Program-made: the position numbers and the translations under genes
Source of the DNA: Gemmatimonadota bacterium
GTDB lineage: Bacteria; Gemmatimonadota; Gemmatimonadetes; Gemmatimonadales; Gemmatimonadaceae
DNA length: 16,428 nt
Assembly: GCA_947475795.1 (NCBI GenBank)
Contig: CANJOX010000026.1
Location: forward strand, 1 to 16,428
Direction: 5' to 3'
Notes under the pieces: generated by a model
Told to the model about the DNA's origin: nothing
The model's input: only the letters and a program-made list of their open reading frames with translations
Database searches by the model: none
In this document: piece after piece, positions 7,601-16,301 of the stretch
Numbering within the stretch: the stretch's first letter is position 1
Layout: every line of letters starts with the position of its first letter

Positions 7601-8223
7601 GAATCGGACTTGCCCGACCCGGAGGCGCGGATGATGGTCGTCCCCGAGCCCACGGCGGTGACGAGCCCCTGATGGTCCACGAGGGCGACGGCCGGGACAC
7701 TCGAGCGCCACGTGAGGGGCGTCGCCGTGGCGCCGTCATCGTACGCGACCGTTGCCGTGAGGCGGTGCTGCCCGCCCTCACTGAGGGCGAGGGTGCGGGT
7801 ATCGAGGCTCAGCGCGGACGCGCCGACGACGGAGAGGAAGACACTCGTTCGGATACGGGGATCGGACGCCATGGCCGCGGTGATCTCGGCGCTCCCACGG
7901 GCCGATGCCACGAGGACCCCACCGGGCACCACGGAGAGGATCGTGGGCGCGCTGGACGACCACACGACCTCCGCCATCGGCAACGACACGACGCCCGCGG
8001 CCACCGTCGCCCGAAGGACCGCGGTCTCGCCGACCGACAGGCGGCCGGAGGGGATCGGCACCGCGATGGTGATGCGATCCGGCACCTGCACCGTGACGGG
8101 ATTTTCGCTGCAACCCGCGAGCAGCACCACACCCAGTCGCGCGGCCCACCGGGCATGGCGTGTGCGCCATGCCCGCCATCCCTGACCCGACTCCGTCCCG
8201 CGACCCCTCGGCGTTCCCTGCAT
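4657..8223 (-). CDS. Large lipoprotein of 13 bacterial Ig-like (Big_2) repeats
   Basis: This is a 1188-residue surface or periplasmic protein. A basic n-region and a short hydrophobic core (RLGVVLLAGC) end in a lipobox at Cys38, so the mature protein should be lipid-anchored. All the rest is a string of about 13 Big_2-type domains of 80-90 residues, each carrying versions of WSSSNPAVATV and GLVTAVAAGTATITA. From the sixth domain on, two subtypes alternate. There is no enzymatic domain, C-terminal anchor or sorting signal, so an adhesive, spacer or envelope role is likely but unproven. The protein is rich in Ala, Val and Thr with very few charges. ATG 8223 was chosen as start; GTG 8229 and GTG 8235 are in frame, and a GGAG at about 11 nt before the ATG would suit GTG 8229 better. 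Huge Ig-repeat proteins of this style are common in Gemmatimonadota. Confidence 0.93.
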   Translation of the reverse strand: MQGTPRGRGTESGQGWRAWRTRHARWAARLGVVLLAGCSENPVTVQVPDRITIAVPIPSGRLSVGETAVLRATVAAGVVSLPMAEVVWSSSAPTILSVVPGGVLVASARGSAEITAAMASDPRIRTSVFLSVVGASALSLDTRTLALSEGGQHRLTATVAYDDGATATPLTWRSSVPAVALVDHQGLVTAVGSGTTIIRASGSGKSDSAVVTVSPQTVGSVTIDSVSKTAFFIGDRRTWSATVRNAGGALLIGRTIAWSSANPAVATVSTAGVVTAVGAGTTTISAESGGRVAEAEVVVLQRAASVTLAPASLRLPRGRTEVLAAAVRNAAGAVLPERRSVAWSSSAPTIATVSADGAVTAVGNGTASITATVEGVSGTAAITVVDPVASVLVTPTAVTLPAGASEQMTASGRDAKGASLTGRPVAWASSNPAVATINASGIVTAVAAGSANLTATVEGVDATATVTVLRPVASVHITPSQATLFVGRTLPLSALARDAQGSALTGRAVSWSTSDPAVATITASGLVTAVAAGSATITATVEGVEATAALTLVSLPPALTGITVSADTVTLFVGRTRAITATVDQPSGATVATVTYGSALPSVATVSTAGVIAAVSPGTATITVTAAVAANGNFAAATQTARIEVIVLPLPVASVQITPGTVNLVVGVSQQLTMTVRDSVGAPLTGRVATWSSSNTAVASVGATGLVTAVAEGTATLTVMVEGARATALVSVGPLPAAVTSLTVSPNTYSLVIGQTRTLTPVVVRPAGAPTAVLTYGTTTPAVALVSSAGLITAIAPGTASITVTATAPGNTNFAATTISEVVTVTVAPAVASVQVTPGTAAIMPGTTQQLATTVRDSTGAELTGRAVTWSTSSAAVATVSATGLVTAIAVGTATITATVGGVPGAMSVTVSPLPAAVTSVAIAPTAVSLLVGRTASLSPVVTQPSGAATASVTYGTTVPSVATVSAAGLIVAVGPGTATVTITATAVANTGFSAATKTATVTVTVTAVPVATVSVAPDASSILAGSAQQLVVIARDSAGQTLAGRTVSWASLNASAATVNASGLVTGVAAGTATITATIEGIIGTATITVLPAPASITSLAVAPSSATVTVGQTRAITPTVTQPVGAAAAAVTYVSSDVAIATVSPTGVVTAVAAGTATITVTATAPSNGSFAPTTVSSSVVITVVP
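4660..6812 (-). repeat. Four tandem two-domain Ig-like units of about 540 bp
   Basis: The last eight Ig-like domains of the lipoprotein alternate between an A type (VASVQITPG, RDS.G..LTGR.V.WSSS) and a B type (LPAAVTSL.V, QPSGA.TA.VTYGT.VPSVATVS, with a longer N-FAA-T tail). The proline codon after VASV.ITP-type starts falls at 6787, 6247, 5710 and 5170, a spacing of 540, 537 and 540 bp. DNA similarity is visible at the joints, for example GGCGTGATCTGCACGG and close variants. This indicates duplication of a two-domain unit, with later divergence. Confidence 0.8.
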
Positions 8224-8460
8224 GTCCACACACACTCCGCTCGACGTTCACCGCCATCTGTCCAGATCATCCCTCACCCCTTGGCAGTATCGGCAGCAGG
8301 GCGGGAAAGTCGATGCCGTCGCCGTCCGCGGGATGGGACATGCCATCGGGGGGCGCGTCGGTGGGGGGCTCCGTGGCCCCGGCGTACGGGCGGCGACATT
8401 CCACGAGCGAGAACCGTTCGCCCCGCGGGCGCGTTCACTGGTAACCGTCGGCGTCGTCAG

Positions 8461-8466
8461 TAATAT
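8461..8466 (+). promoter_or_regulatory. Candidate -10 box upstream of the PEBP gene
   Basis: TAATAT is the only clear AT-rich hexamer in the region between the divergent Ig-like lipoprotein gene and ATG 8503. No convincing -35 hexamer is found at the usual distance. The rest of this roughly 280-bp interval holds no gene I can support. Confidence 0.25.
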
Positions 8467-8502
8467 TGCCCCGTCATCTCCCTCATCCCGACAGGCCTCC
8501 CC

Positions 8503-9135
8503 ATGAAGCTCGAGTCCCCCGCCTTCGCCCACGGCGCGCCCATCCCGCCGGAGTTCGCCTTCGCGCGCCCGGACCCCGTCACGCGGATGGCGCTCTCCAG
8601 CAACCGCTCGCCGGCCCTCGCCTGGTCCGACGTGCCGGCCGGCACCAAGAGCTTCGTGCTGCTCTGTCACGACCCGGAAGTCCCGACCGTCGCCGACGAT
8701 GTCAACAAGGAGGACCGTCGCGTGCCGTTCGACCTGCCGCGCTTCGATTTCTTCCATTGGGTGCTGCTGGATATCGCGGCCGATGTCCGGACGATTGCCG
8801 AGGGCGAGGGCTCCGAGGGCATCCAGCCGCATGGCAAGGCGGGCCCGGAGGCCGCCCATGGCCGTCGGCAGGGCTCCAATGACTACACGCTCTGGTTCAC
8901 GGGTGACCCGGCCATGGAGGGCACGTACTTCGGCTACGACGGCCCCTGTCCGCCCTTCAACGACACCGTCATCCACCCGTACACCTTCACGCTGTACGCA
9001 CTCGACGTTGACCGCTGCCCGGTGGACGGCATCGTGGACGGTCGCACGGTGCGCGCGGCGATCGAAGGCCATGTGCTGGCCAGCGCCGAACTGGTGGGGA
9101 CGTACACCCTCGCGGCCGACGCGCGCGCGCGTTGA
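8503..9135 (+). CDS. YbhB/YbcL-family (PEBP, Raf kinase inhibitor-like) protein
   Basis: This 210-residue protein belongs to the phosphatidylethanolamine-binding protein family. Conserved pieces are SPALAWSDVP (residues 46-55), the HDPE ligand-pocket stretch (64-67), a VNKEDR-type insert followed by FDFFHWVLLDI, then SNDY and the pocket motif GYDGPCPP, and a C-terminal strand with TFTLYALD. The insert between HDPE and FFHW is characteristic of the bacterial YbhB-like subgroup, as far as I recall. It lacks a signal peptide and membrane segments, so it should be cytoplasmic. The biochemical role of bacterial members is poorly defined. The gene is divergent from the Ig-like lipoprotein gene and upstream of the hybrid kinase by about 50 bp, so it could be co-transcribed with it. 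The C-terminus (ADARAR) is encoded by an alternating GC tract that could be prone to slippage. Start ATG 8503 has only a weak AGG upstream. Confidence 0.92.
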   Translation: MKLESPAFAHGAPIPPEFAFARPDPVTRMALSSNRSPALAWSDVPAGTKSFVLLCHDPEVPTVADDVNKEDRRVPFDLPRFDFFHWVLLDIAADVRTIAEGEGSEGIQPHGKAGPEAAHGRRQGSNDYTLWFTGDPAMEGTYFGYDGPCPPFNDTVIHPYTFTLYALDVDRCPVDGIVDGRTVRAAIEGHVLASAELVGTYTLAADARAR

Positions 9136-9186
9136 CCACACTGTGAGACGACCGCACGCGTTTCGACGCCGTTGTCGGACCGCGCC

Positions 9187-11648
<2,462 letters not shown>

Positions 11649-11652
<4 letters not shown>

Positions 11653-12017
11653 CTGACGTGCCGGCCGCGCTGCCGCTGCGTGCGCTCCGCGAGTTGCTCG
11701 ACGATGACGACGACGCGTTGCAGGACGTGTTGGCGCGGTTCCTGGAATCACTCGCCGACGCGCGCGCCGGGGTGAGCACTGCCATGCAGGTCCGCGACAT
11801 CGGAGCGCTGGCGTTTCATGCCCATCGCTTCAAGTCGGCCGCTGGCCAGATCGAAGCGATGGAATGTTATCGGCTCTGTTCGCTCGTTCATGACTTGACG
11901 CGCCGTGAGGCCCCCGCCGTCCATCTCGAGGCGGAGGTGTTGGTCCGGCAGTTGCTGGCCGCGCTCGATCAGCTCGAGCTCGACATCACGTACACCATGG
12001 TATCCCTGACGGCCTGA
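11649..12017 (+). CDS. Stand-alone HPt (histidine phosphotransfer) protein
   Basis: This 122-residue helical protein has the HPt signature HRFKSAAGQIEA, with His59 as the likely phospho-acceptor followed by the expected Lys and small residues. An acidic first helix (DDDDDALQDVLARFLESL) and helices after the motif complete a four-helix-bundle pattern. The ATG overlaps the stop of the hybrid kinase (ATGA), and a GGAG lies 5 nt upstream, so translation is coupled. It should accept phosphate from the receiver Asp744 of the kinase and pass it to a response regulator encoded elsewhere. The same frame is open far upstream inside the kinase gene, but that upstream part is a shadow. Confidence 0.88.
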
Positions 12018-12100
12018 CGCATCGCCCGTACCCGGCAGGGTATCAACGCGAGCCGGCGTGGCAAGGTACGAGGGGCACGCACACCTCCGGACACGTTCCT

Positions 12101-12367
12101 ATGCACTACGTCATTTCCGCATCGCTTCTCGTCGCCGTGCTCTTCGGTCTGCTGGGCGCGTTCTTGGCGCTGGCCGCGATACGACCCGTACTCCGGCCGT
12201 TGGCGTTTGGCGCGGGTCTCATCAGCACCGTGTCGTTTCTGCTGGTTGCTCGCTCCGTCGGCGGCTACAACCGCCAACTTTCCCGTGTCGTGGCGGCAGA
12301 CATCATCGCCGTCGTCGCCCTGGTCATCGGCGGCGTGCTCCATGTGCTCTCCGACGGCGGCGCCTGA
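12101..12367 (+). CDS. Small three-TM membrane protein of unknown function
   Basis: This 88-residue protein has hydrophobic segments near residues 4-27, 34-51 and 62-83, separated by short basic loops (RPVLR; NRQLSR). I recognise no family. Coding is supported by the long hydrophobic stretches, which the other frames lack, and by its snug fit between the HPt and kinase genes on the same strand. It sits 83 bp after the HPt stop and 51 bp before the Ser/Thr kinase. It could be a small membrane partner of either signalling protein, but nothing in the sequence proves this. The start has only a weak CGGA upstream. Confidence 0.62.
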   Translation: MHYVISASLLVAVLFGLLGAFLALAAIRPVLRPLAFGAGLISTVSFLLVARSVGGYNRQLSRVVAADIIAVVALVIGGVLHVLSDGGA

Positions 12368-12380
12368 CCAAGCCATCGAG

Positions 12381-12406
12381 CAGACCGCTCCGTCAGACCG
12401 CTCCGT
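12381..12406 (+). repeat. Perfect 13-bp tandem direct repeat upstream of the kinase start
   Basis: CAGACCGCTCCGT occurs twice head to tail (12381-12393 and 12394-12406) with no mismatch. It ends 12 nt before ATG 12419 and touches the TATCTT box, so it covers the -35 region. It could be a paired protein-binding site or a fresh slippage duplication. Confidence 0.85.
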
Positions 12407-12411
12407 ATCTT
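12406..12411 (+). promoter_or_regulatory. Candidate -10 box of the Ser/Thr kinase, leaderless arrangement
   Basis: TATCTT ends 7 nt before ATG 12419 and there is no Shine-Dalgarno between them, so the transcript may start at the ATG. No standard -35 box is seen; the 13-bp repeat occupies that place. The geometry matches the one before ATG 4368. Confidence 0.3.
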
Positions 12412-12418
12412 TCCGCCC

Positions 12419-14155
12419 ATGACGCCTTCGTCCTCGTCACTGTCGACCGACACCCACACGCTGCTCGACGGACTGCACGTCCGTTATCGCCTGCAGCGCA
12501 TGCTTGGCGCAGGAGGATTTGGCGCTGTCTTTCTCGCGATCGATGACGTGCTGCAACGGGACGTGGCTATCAAGGTGCTCACCCGCGGCGACTCGAGCGA
12601 CGCCAGCGAGCGGGCGACGCTCCGCCGCGAGGCACGCGCGCTCGCGGCGGTCTCGCATGCGAACATTGTCAATGTCCTCGATGTGCTTGAGCTGCCGCGC
12701 GCTGACGCGCTGGTACTCGAGTACGTCCCTGGGGGGACGGTGGGCAGTGTGCTGGGTACGGGGCTGGTACCGCCGCGCGATAAAGCGCTCCGCTGGATCA
12801 CCGACGTGGCGGCGGCGCTGTCGGCGGTGCACGAGGCAGGGTTGCTGCACTGTGACCTCAAGCCCGAGAACGTGTTGATTGACGCCACAGGCAGCGCGCG
12901 TCTTACCGATTTTGGGGTGGCGCGCCGGTCCCATGATGCCGACGCGACCGCCGCCGGTTCGTTGGGCTACGCCGCGCCGGAGGTCATGCTCGGCGAGACA
13001 CCGTCGAGCGCGTCCGATGTGTATTCGCTGGGCGTCGTTGCGTGGGAGCTGCTGACGGGCCGTCGTGCCTTTGCCGAGGCCCGCACGCTCGAGGTGCTAC
13101 GACGCCAGACCACCGCGACACTGTCCCCCCTCGCGAGCGTGGCGTCGGATCTGCCGGCCGAGATTCGCGACGTGCTCGCGCGCTGCCTCGAGGCAGACCC
13201 TCTCAACCGCCCCGCATCGGCTCGCGAAGTGCACGAGGTGCTGGAGCGCTGTACACCCAGTGCGCTCTCCGCGCGGGCACTCGATGACTTGGGGATCACG
13301 GTCATCGCGCCCATGGTCATCCTGGCGGGGCTGCTTAGCGCCGTACTGTTCGCGTGGGTTCAAGTCGGCGATCTCCTGAGTCTCGCGGACGTCTCGCCGC
13401 GGCGGATGCTCAAGGGCTCCAAGATCTTTGCCAAGGGCGTGCTGGTACTGCTCGCTACCGCCGGACTTTTTGCGACGGCGGTGGTGAGCACGGTGCGGCG
13501 TCTCATCCGGGTGAGTCAGGCCGATGCGCCGGTTCGCGTGGCTGCGGTGCTGCGACAGGTGTTCGCCGCACCACCCTGGTGGCCGACATGGTATCCGGGG
13601 CGCGAGACGCCGGCGCACGTCCGACAACTGCCGGAGCAGATCCGTGTTTTTCGACTGTTCGTGTGGTGGGGCCTGCCGACGGTCTTCACGCTCATGGCAT
13701 TCGTTCTCGTGCTCGCGCTGGGTCGGCCGCCAGTGGTGGGGCTCGTGGTGGCTCGGGTCGCGCTGGGCGCGGGGCTGGTTACGCTGTGTGTCGCGATGGC
13801 CATACTCATGGATATCGTCGTCACCTACCGGGAAAGCCCCATCTACGATGCCTTTGAACTGGCCGCGATTGCCGTGGCGCGCCCTGTACGCGGCGATGTC
13901 GTGCGGGCGCTACCAGTGGCAGCGTCGGAGCAGCGCGCGTCGGACCACGATGACTCCAGTCGCCGCTTCTTCAAGCGTTGGCGACGGGTCGGCGACCGCG
14001 AGAATCCGCGCGTCGCGCAGTCGCCGGTCGCGCAGCTGGTCAGCAAGGCCGGTGTTGTCTTGACTGCGGTCGTGCTGGTTTCGTGGCTGGTCCTCGCGGT
14101 GCGGAACAACGCGGGAGGCGGGTGGTCGGACATCCTGAACAGCGTGTTCGACTGA
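12419..14155 (+). CDS. Membrane-bound Ser/Thr protein kinase with non-RD catalytic loop
   Basis: This 578-residue protein has an N-terminal PknB-like (Hanks-type) kinase domain, about residues 20-275: glycine loop GAGGFGAV (30-37), ATP-binding Lys52 (VAIK), catalytic loop HCDLKPEN with Asp146, DFG with Asp164, and AGSLGYAAPE at the end of the activation loop. The residue before the catalytic Asp is Cys145 instead of the usual Arg, a non-RD kinase, which normally means no activation by activation-loop phosphorylation in the usual way. After the kinase come about five hydrophobic segments (near 293-316, 340-360, 413-434, 437-466, 544-562). There is no PASTA or other recognisable sensor domain. 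The kinase domain should be cytoplasmic. Basic linkers (for example RRFFKRWRR) lie between the last segments. The substrate is unknown. It is convergent with the flavoprotein gene at 14229. Confidence 0.92.
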   Translation: MTPSSSSLSTDTHTLLDGLHVRYRLQRMLGAGGFGAVFLAIDDVLQRDVAIKVLTRGDSSDASERATLRREARALAAVSHANIVNVLDVLELPRADALVLEYVPGGTVGSVLGTGLVPPRDKALRWITDVAAALSAVHEAGLLHCDLKPENVLIDATGSARLTDFGVARRSHDADATAAGSLGYAAPEVMLGETPSSASDVYSLGVVAWELLTGRRAFAEARTLEVLRRQTTATLSPLASVASDLPAEIRDVLARCLEADPLNRPASAREVHEVLERCTPSALSARALDDLGITVIAPMVILAGLLSAVLFAWVQVGDLLSLADVSPRRMLKGSKIFAKGVLVLLATAGLFATAVVSTVRRLIRVSQADAPVRVAAVLRQVFAAPPWWPTWYPGRETPAHVRQLPEQIRVFRLFVWWGLPTVFTLMAFVLVLALGRPPVVGLVVARVALGAGLVTLCVAMAILMDIVVTYRESPIYDAFELAAIAVARPVRGDVVRALPVAASEQRASDHDDSSRRFFKRWRRVGDRENPRVAQSPVAQLVSKAGVVLTAVVLVSWLVLAVRNNAGGGWSDILNSVFD

Positions 14156-14182
14156 GGTGCGTACGTGCCCCGTTTCGGTCGA

Positions 14183-14217
14183 GCCTCCGTCGCGGTTCGT
14201 CTGCCGTCGGCAGAGGC
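14183..14217. terminator. Candidate bidirectional hairpin between convergent genes
   Basis: TCTGCCGTCGGCAGA (14200-14214) is a perfect inverted repeat, flanked by GCCTC (14183) and GAGGC (14213-14217) that could extend or compete for pairing. It lies in the 73-bp gap between two convergent stop codons. There is no T tract on either side, so an intrinsic terminator is possible but weakly supported. Confidence 0.35.
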
Positions 14218-14228
14218 CCCGCGCCTGA

Positions 14229-15614
14229 CTACGGGGGCAGCACCTTCCCGGGGTTCATGATGCCGAGTGGGTCGAGCGCCCGCTTGATGGCACGCATCAC
14301 CTCGAGTGCCTCGCCGTGCTCGGCGGCGAGGAAGTGCCGCTTCCCCGTGCCGACGCCGTGCTCTCCCGTGCAGGTGCCGTCCATCGCCAGCGCGCGCTGC
14401 ACGAGCCGGTCGTGCAGCCGCTCCGCCTCGGCCACCTCGCGCGGATCCTCGCGCCGGACGAGCAGCCCAAGGTGGAAGTTGCCGTCGCCGACGTGCCCGA
14501 TGAGCGGCGCCACGAGGAAGCTGTCGCGCAGGTCGCGTTTGGTCTCGAGGATGCAGTCCGCCAAACGGGAGATCGGAACGCAGACATCGGTCGCCCACAT
14601 GCCACACCCGGGGCGCAGCGCCTTGTTGGCATAGGCCGCGTTGTGGCGCGCCGCCCAGAGCTGCCGACGCTCTTCGTGGCCGGCGGCCCACGCGAACGCG
14701 CCCCCACCAAGCTCCGCGGCAATCTGCTGCACCAACGCGGCGTCCTCGCGCACCGACGACGCGGACCCGTGAAACTCGAGAAAGAGCGTGTCCTGCACCG
14801 GGTGCGCCAGCCCCGAGTACCGATTCACGGCGTCCATCTGGACATCGTCGAGCAGTTCGACGCGCGCGATGGGGACGCCGAGCTGGATCGTCCGGATGAC
14901 CGTGTTGACGGCCCCGGCGAGCGAATCGAAGGAACACACCGCGGCGGCGATGGTGTCCGGCACGCCGGCCAGGCGCACCGTGACCTCCGTGATGATCCCG
15001 AGCGTCCCCTCGCTGCCCACGAACAGCCGGGTGAGGTCGTAGCCGGCGGAGGACTTCCGGGCGCGACGGGCGGTGCGCACGATGCGGCCATCGGCGAGCA
15101 CCACCGTGAGACCGAGGACGTTCTCGCGCATCGTGCCGTAGCGCACCGCATTCGTGCCGGACGCGCGCGTCGCGGCCATCCCGCCAAGTGAGCAGTCGGC
15201 ACCGGGATCGATCGGGAAGAAGAGGCCGAGGTCACGCAACTGCGCGTTCAACGTGCGGTGCGTGACGCCGGCCTGCACCGTCGCATCGAGGTCCTCCGCG
15301 CTGATCCGCAGCACCTGATCGAGCTGCTGCAGATTGACGACCACCCCGCCGTGCTCCGGAATCGCGCCGCCTTCGAGCGCCGTCCCGGTCCCGTACGCGA
15401 CCACGGGGATGCGGTGTGCGGCGCACACGCGCACCACCGCCGCGACCTCGTCGGTGGACGCCGGGAAGGCCACCGCATCCGGTCGGTGGGGAACGTGCCA
15501 CGACTCGTCGTGGCTGTGGAGATCGCGCACGGAGTCGCTGGTGGACAGGCGGTCGCCGAGCTGGCGACGCAGGTCGGCGATCGCGGCATCAAGCGGCGCG
15601 GGGGTGACGCTCAT
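14229..15614 (-). CDS. FAD-dependent D-lactate dehydrogenase-type oxidoreductase (GlcD/DLD family)
   Basis: This 461-residue flavoprotein probably oxidises a D-2-hydroxy acid such as D-lactate and passes electrons to a cytochrome or quinone. The N-terminal PCMH-type FAD domain shows the features YGTGTALEGG, DPGADCSLGGMAATRASG, RYGTMRENV and GSEGTLGIITEV. The C-terminal FAD-oxidase domain carries HVGDGNFH (374-381) and GEHGVGTGKR (His419), which hold the metal and substrate site in the family. The ending DPLGIMNPGKVLP is characteristic. Length is normal. D-2-hydroxyglutarate or glycolate are other possible substrates. The start was set at ATG 15614, which overlaps the TetR stop (ATGA). A longer in-frame form would run into the TetR gene. 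Coupling with TetR suggests substrate-responsive control. Confidence 0.93.
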   Translation of the reverse strand: MSVTPAPLDAAIADLRRQLGDRLSTSDSVRDLHSHDESWHVPHRPDAVAFPASTDEVAAVVRVCAAHRIPVVAYGTGTALEGGAIPEHGGVVVNLQQLDQVLRISAEDLDATVQAGVTHRTLNAQLRDLGLFFPIDPGADCSLGGMAATRASGTNAVRYGTMRENVLGLTVVLADGRIVRTARRARKSSAGYDLTRLFVGSEGTLGIITEVTVRLAGVPDTIAAAVCSFDSLAGAVNTVIRTIQLGVPIARVELLDDVQMDAVNRYSGLAHPVQDTLFLEFHGSASSVREDAALVQQIAAELGGGAFAWAAGHEERRQLWAARHNAAYANKALRPGCGMWATDVCVPISRLADCILETKRDLRDSFLVAPLIGHVGDGNFHLGLLVRREDPREVAEAERLHDRLVQRALAMDGTCTGEHGVGTGKRHFLAAEHGEALEVMRAIKRALDPLGIMNPGKVLPP

Positions 15615-16198
15615 GAGGGAGTGGTCGGGGACACGAGTCGCTCCACCTGCGCGCGGGCGAAGGCCCGCTGCCACGCGGCGGGGCGCGGGGGTTGCATCAT
15701 GGCCACGTATACCGCCATGCCCTCCACGAAGAGGGCGACGGCCATGCCCGTGGCCTCGGCGTCGGCAACGCCCAGCGGCGCCACCAGCTCGGCGAAGAAG
15801 GCGAACCAGGCGCGCATGCGCCGGTCGTGCGCGCGCCGCATGGCGGCCGATCCGACGGCGCTGCCGTGGAACGCCACCAGCAGGCGCCAGCTGGTGCGGC
15901 GCTCCGCGTCCACCGGGAGCAACTCGGCGACCACCGCGTGCAGGCGCTCAACCCCCACGGCGCCCGCCGCCGCCTCGCGCGCGCGCGCCAGGTGCCGGTT
16001 GAACGCCTGCGCCTTGGTGAAGGCGACCAAGGCGTCCTTGGAGGGGAAGTAGTGGGTGAGGACGCCCGTGGTCACGCCGAGCGCCGCGGCGATGTCACGC
16101 AGGGTGACCTGCTCGAGCCCGCGGGTGGCGATGGCGTCGGCAGCGGCGCGGGCGATGGCCTCACGCCGTTCCGCGTGGTCGCCGCGGGGGCGGCTCAC
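15611..16198 (-). CDS. TetR/AcrR-family transcriptional regulator
   Basis: This 195-residue regulator has an N-terminal helix-turn-helix: the family signature runs from AIARAAADAI (14-23) through VTLRDIAAALGVTTGVLTHYF (31-51) to SKDALV. The C-terminal ligand domain (about 70-190) resembles the BetI-like TetR subgroup (AFHGSAVGS, RMRAWFAFFAEL). GTG 16198 was chosen because it gives a normal family length and leaves the AT-rich inverted-repeat site outside the gene; the frame is open to 16372, but the added residues do not look like protein. There is no Shine-Dalgarno before the GTG. The stop overlaps the start of the flavoprotein gene by 4 nt, so the two form an operon. It probably represses this operon until a ligand, perhaps the hydroxy acid or a related compound, binds. 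Confidence 0.9.
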   Translation of the reverse strand: MSRPRGDHAERREAIARAAADAIATRGLEQVTLRDIAAALGVTTGVLTHYFPSKDALVAFTKAQAFNRHLARAREAAAGAVGVERLHAVVAELLPVDAERRTSWRLLVAFHGSAVGSAAMRRAHDRRMRAWFAFFAELVAPLGVADAEATGMAVALFVEGMAVYVAMMQPPRPAAWQRAFARAQVERLVSPTTPS

Positions 16199-16223
16199 CG
16201 GAGGGTCGGTTTGCGAGTTTGCA

Positions 16224-16242
16224 TAACGGCAGTTACGATAAC
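16224..16242. promoter_or_regulatory. Candidate TetR operator in the divergent intergenic region
   Basis: Three half-sites, TAAC (16224-16227), GTTA (16232-16235) and TAAC (16239-16242), form two overlapping inverted repeats, TAAC-N4-GTTA and GTTA-N3-TAAC. This is the most AT-rich patch between the TetR gene and the divergent gene at 16302, 26 bp upstream of the TetR start codon. Arms are only 4 bp, so the evidence is positional. Confidence 0.4.
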
Positions 16243-16301
16243 ACCACGACCCGTCGGGCGCGAGCGCGCCGCGGCGCCCGCCTTCCCCGTCCCCACCGTC
16301 C

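Noticed and set aside
4640..7711. Very long leftward open frame (1023 codons) inside the Ig-like gene
   Set aside because: It is an alternative frame of the Big_2 repeat gene; the product is a low-complexity Arg/Gly/His/Asp polymer with no domain, kept open by high GC and the repeated codons.
4657..8223. Ig-like region considered as a CRISPR array or DNA satellite
   Set aside because: Periodicity is about 240-300 bp per domain with diverged DNA and conserved protein; there are no short identical repeats with unique spacers.
5375..8463. Long rightward open frames opposite the Ig-like gene (5375-6439, 6479-7672, 6781-8463)
   Set aside because: These mirror the repeats on the other strand. Their Val/Ala/Thr-rich periodicity is inherited from the real gene, and they have no start signals or recognisable domains.
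9119..9132. Alternating GC tract at the end of the PEBP gene as a phase-variation switch
   Set aside because: Slippage there would alter only the last few residues, and such tracts are expected in this composition (another is near 15968).
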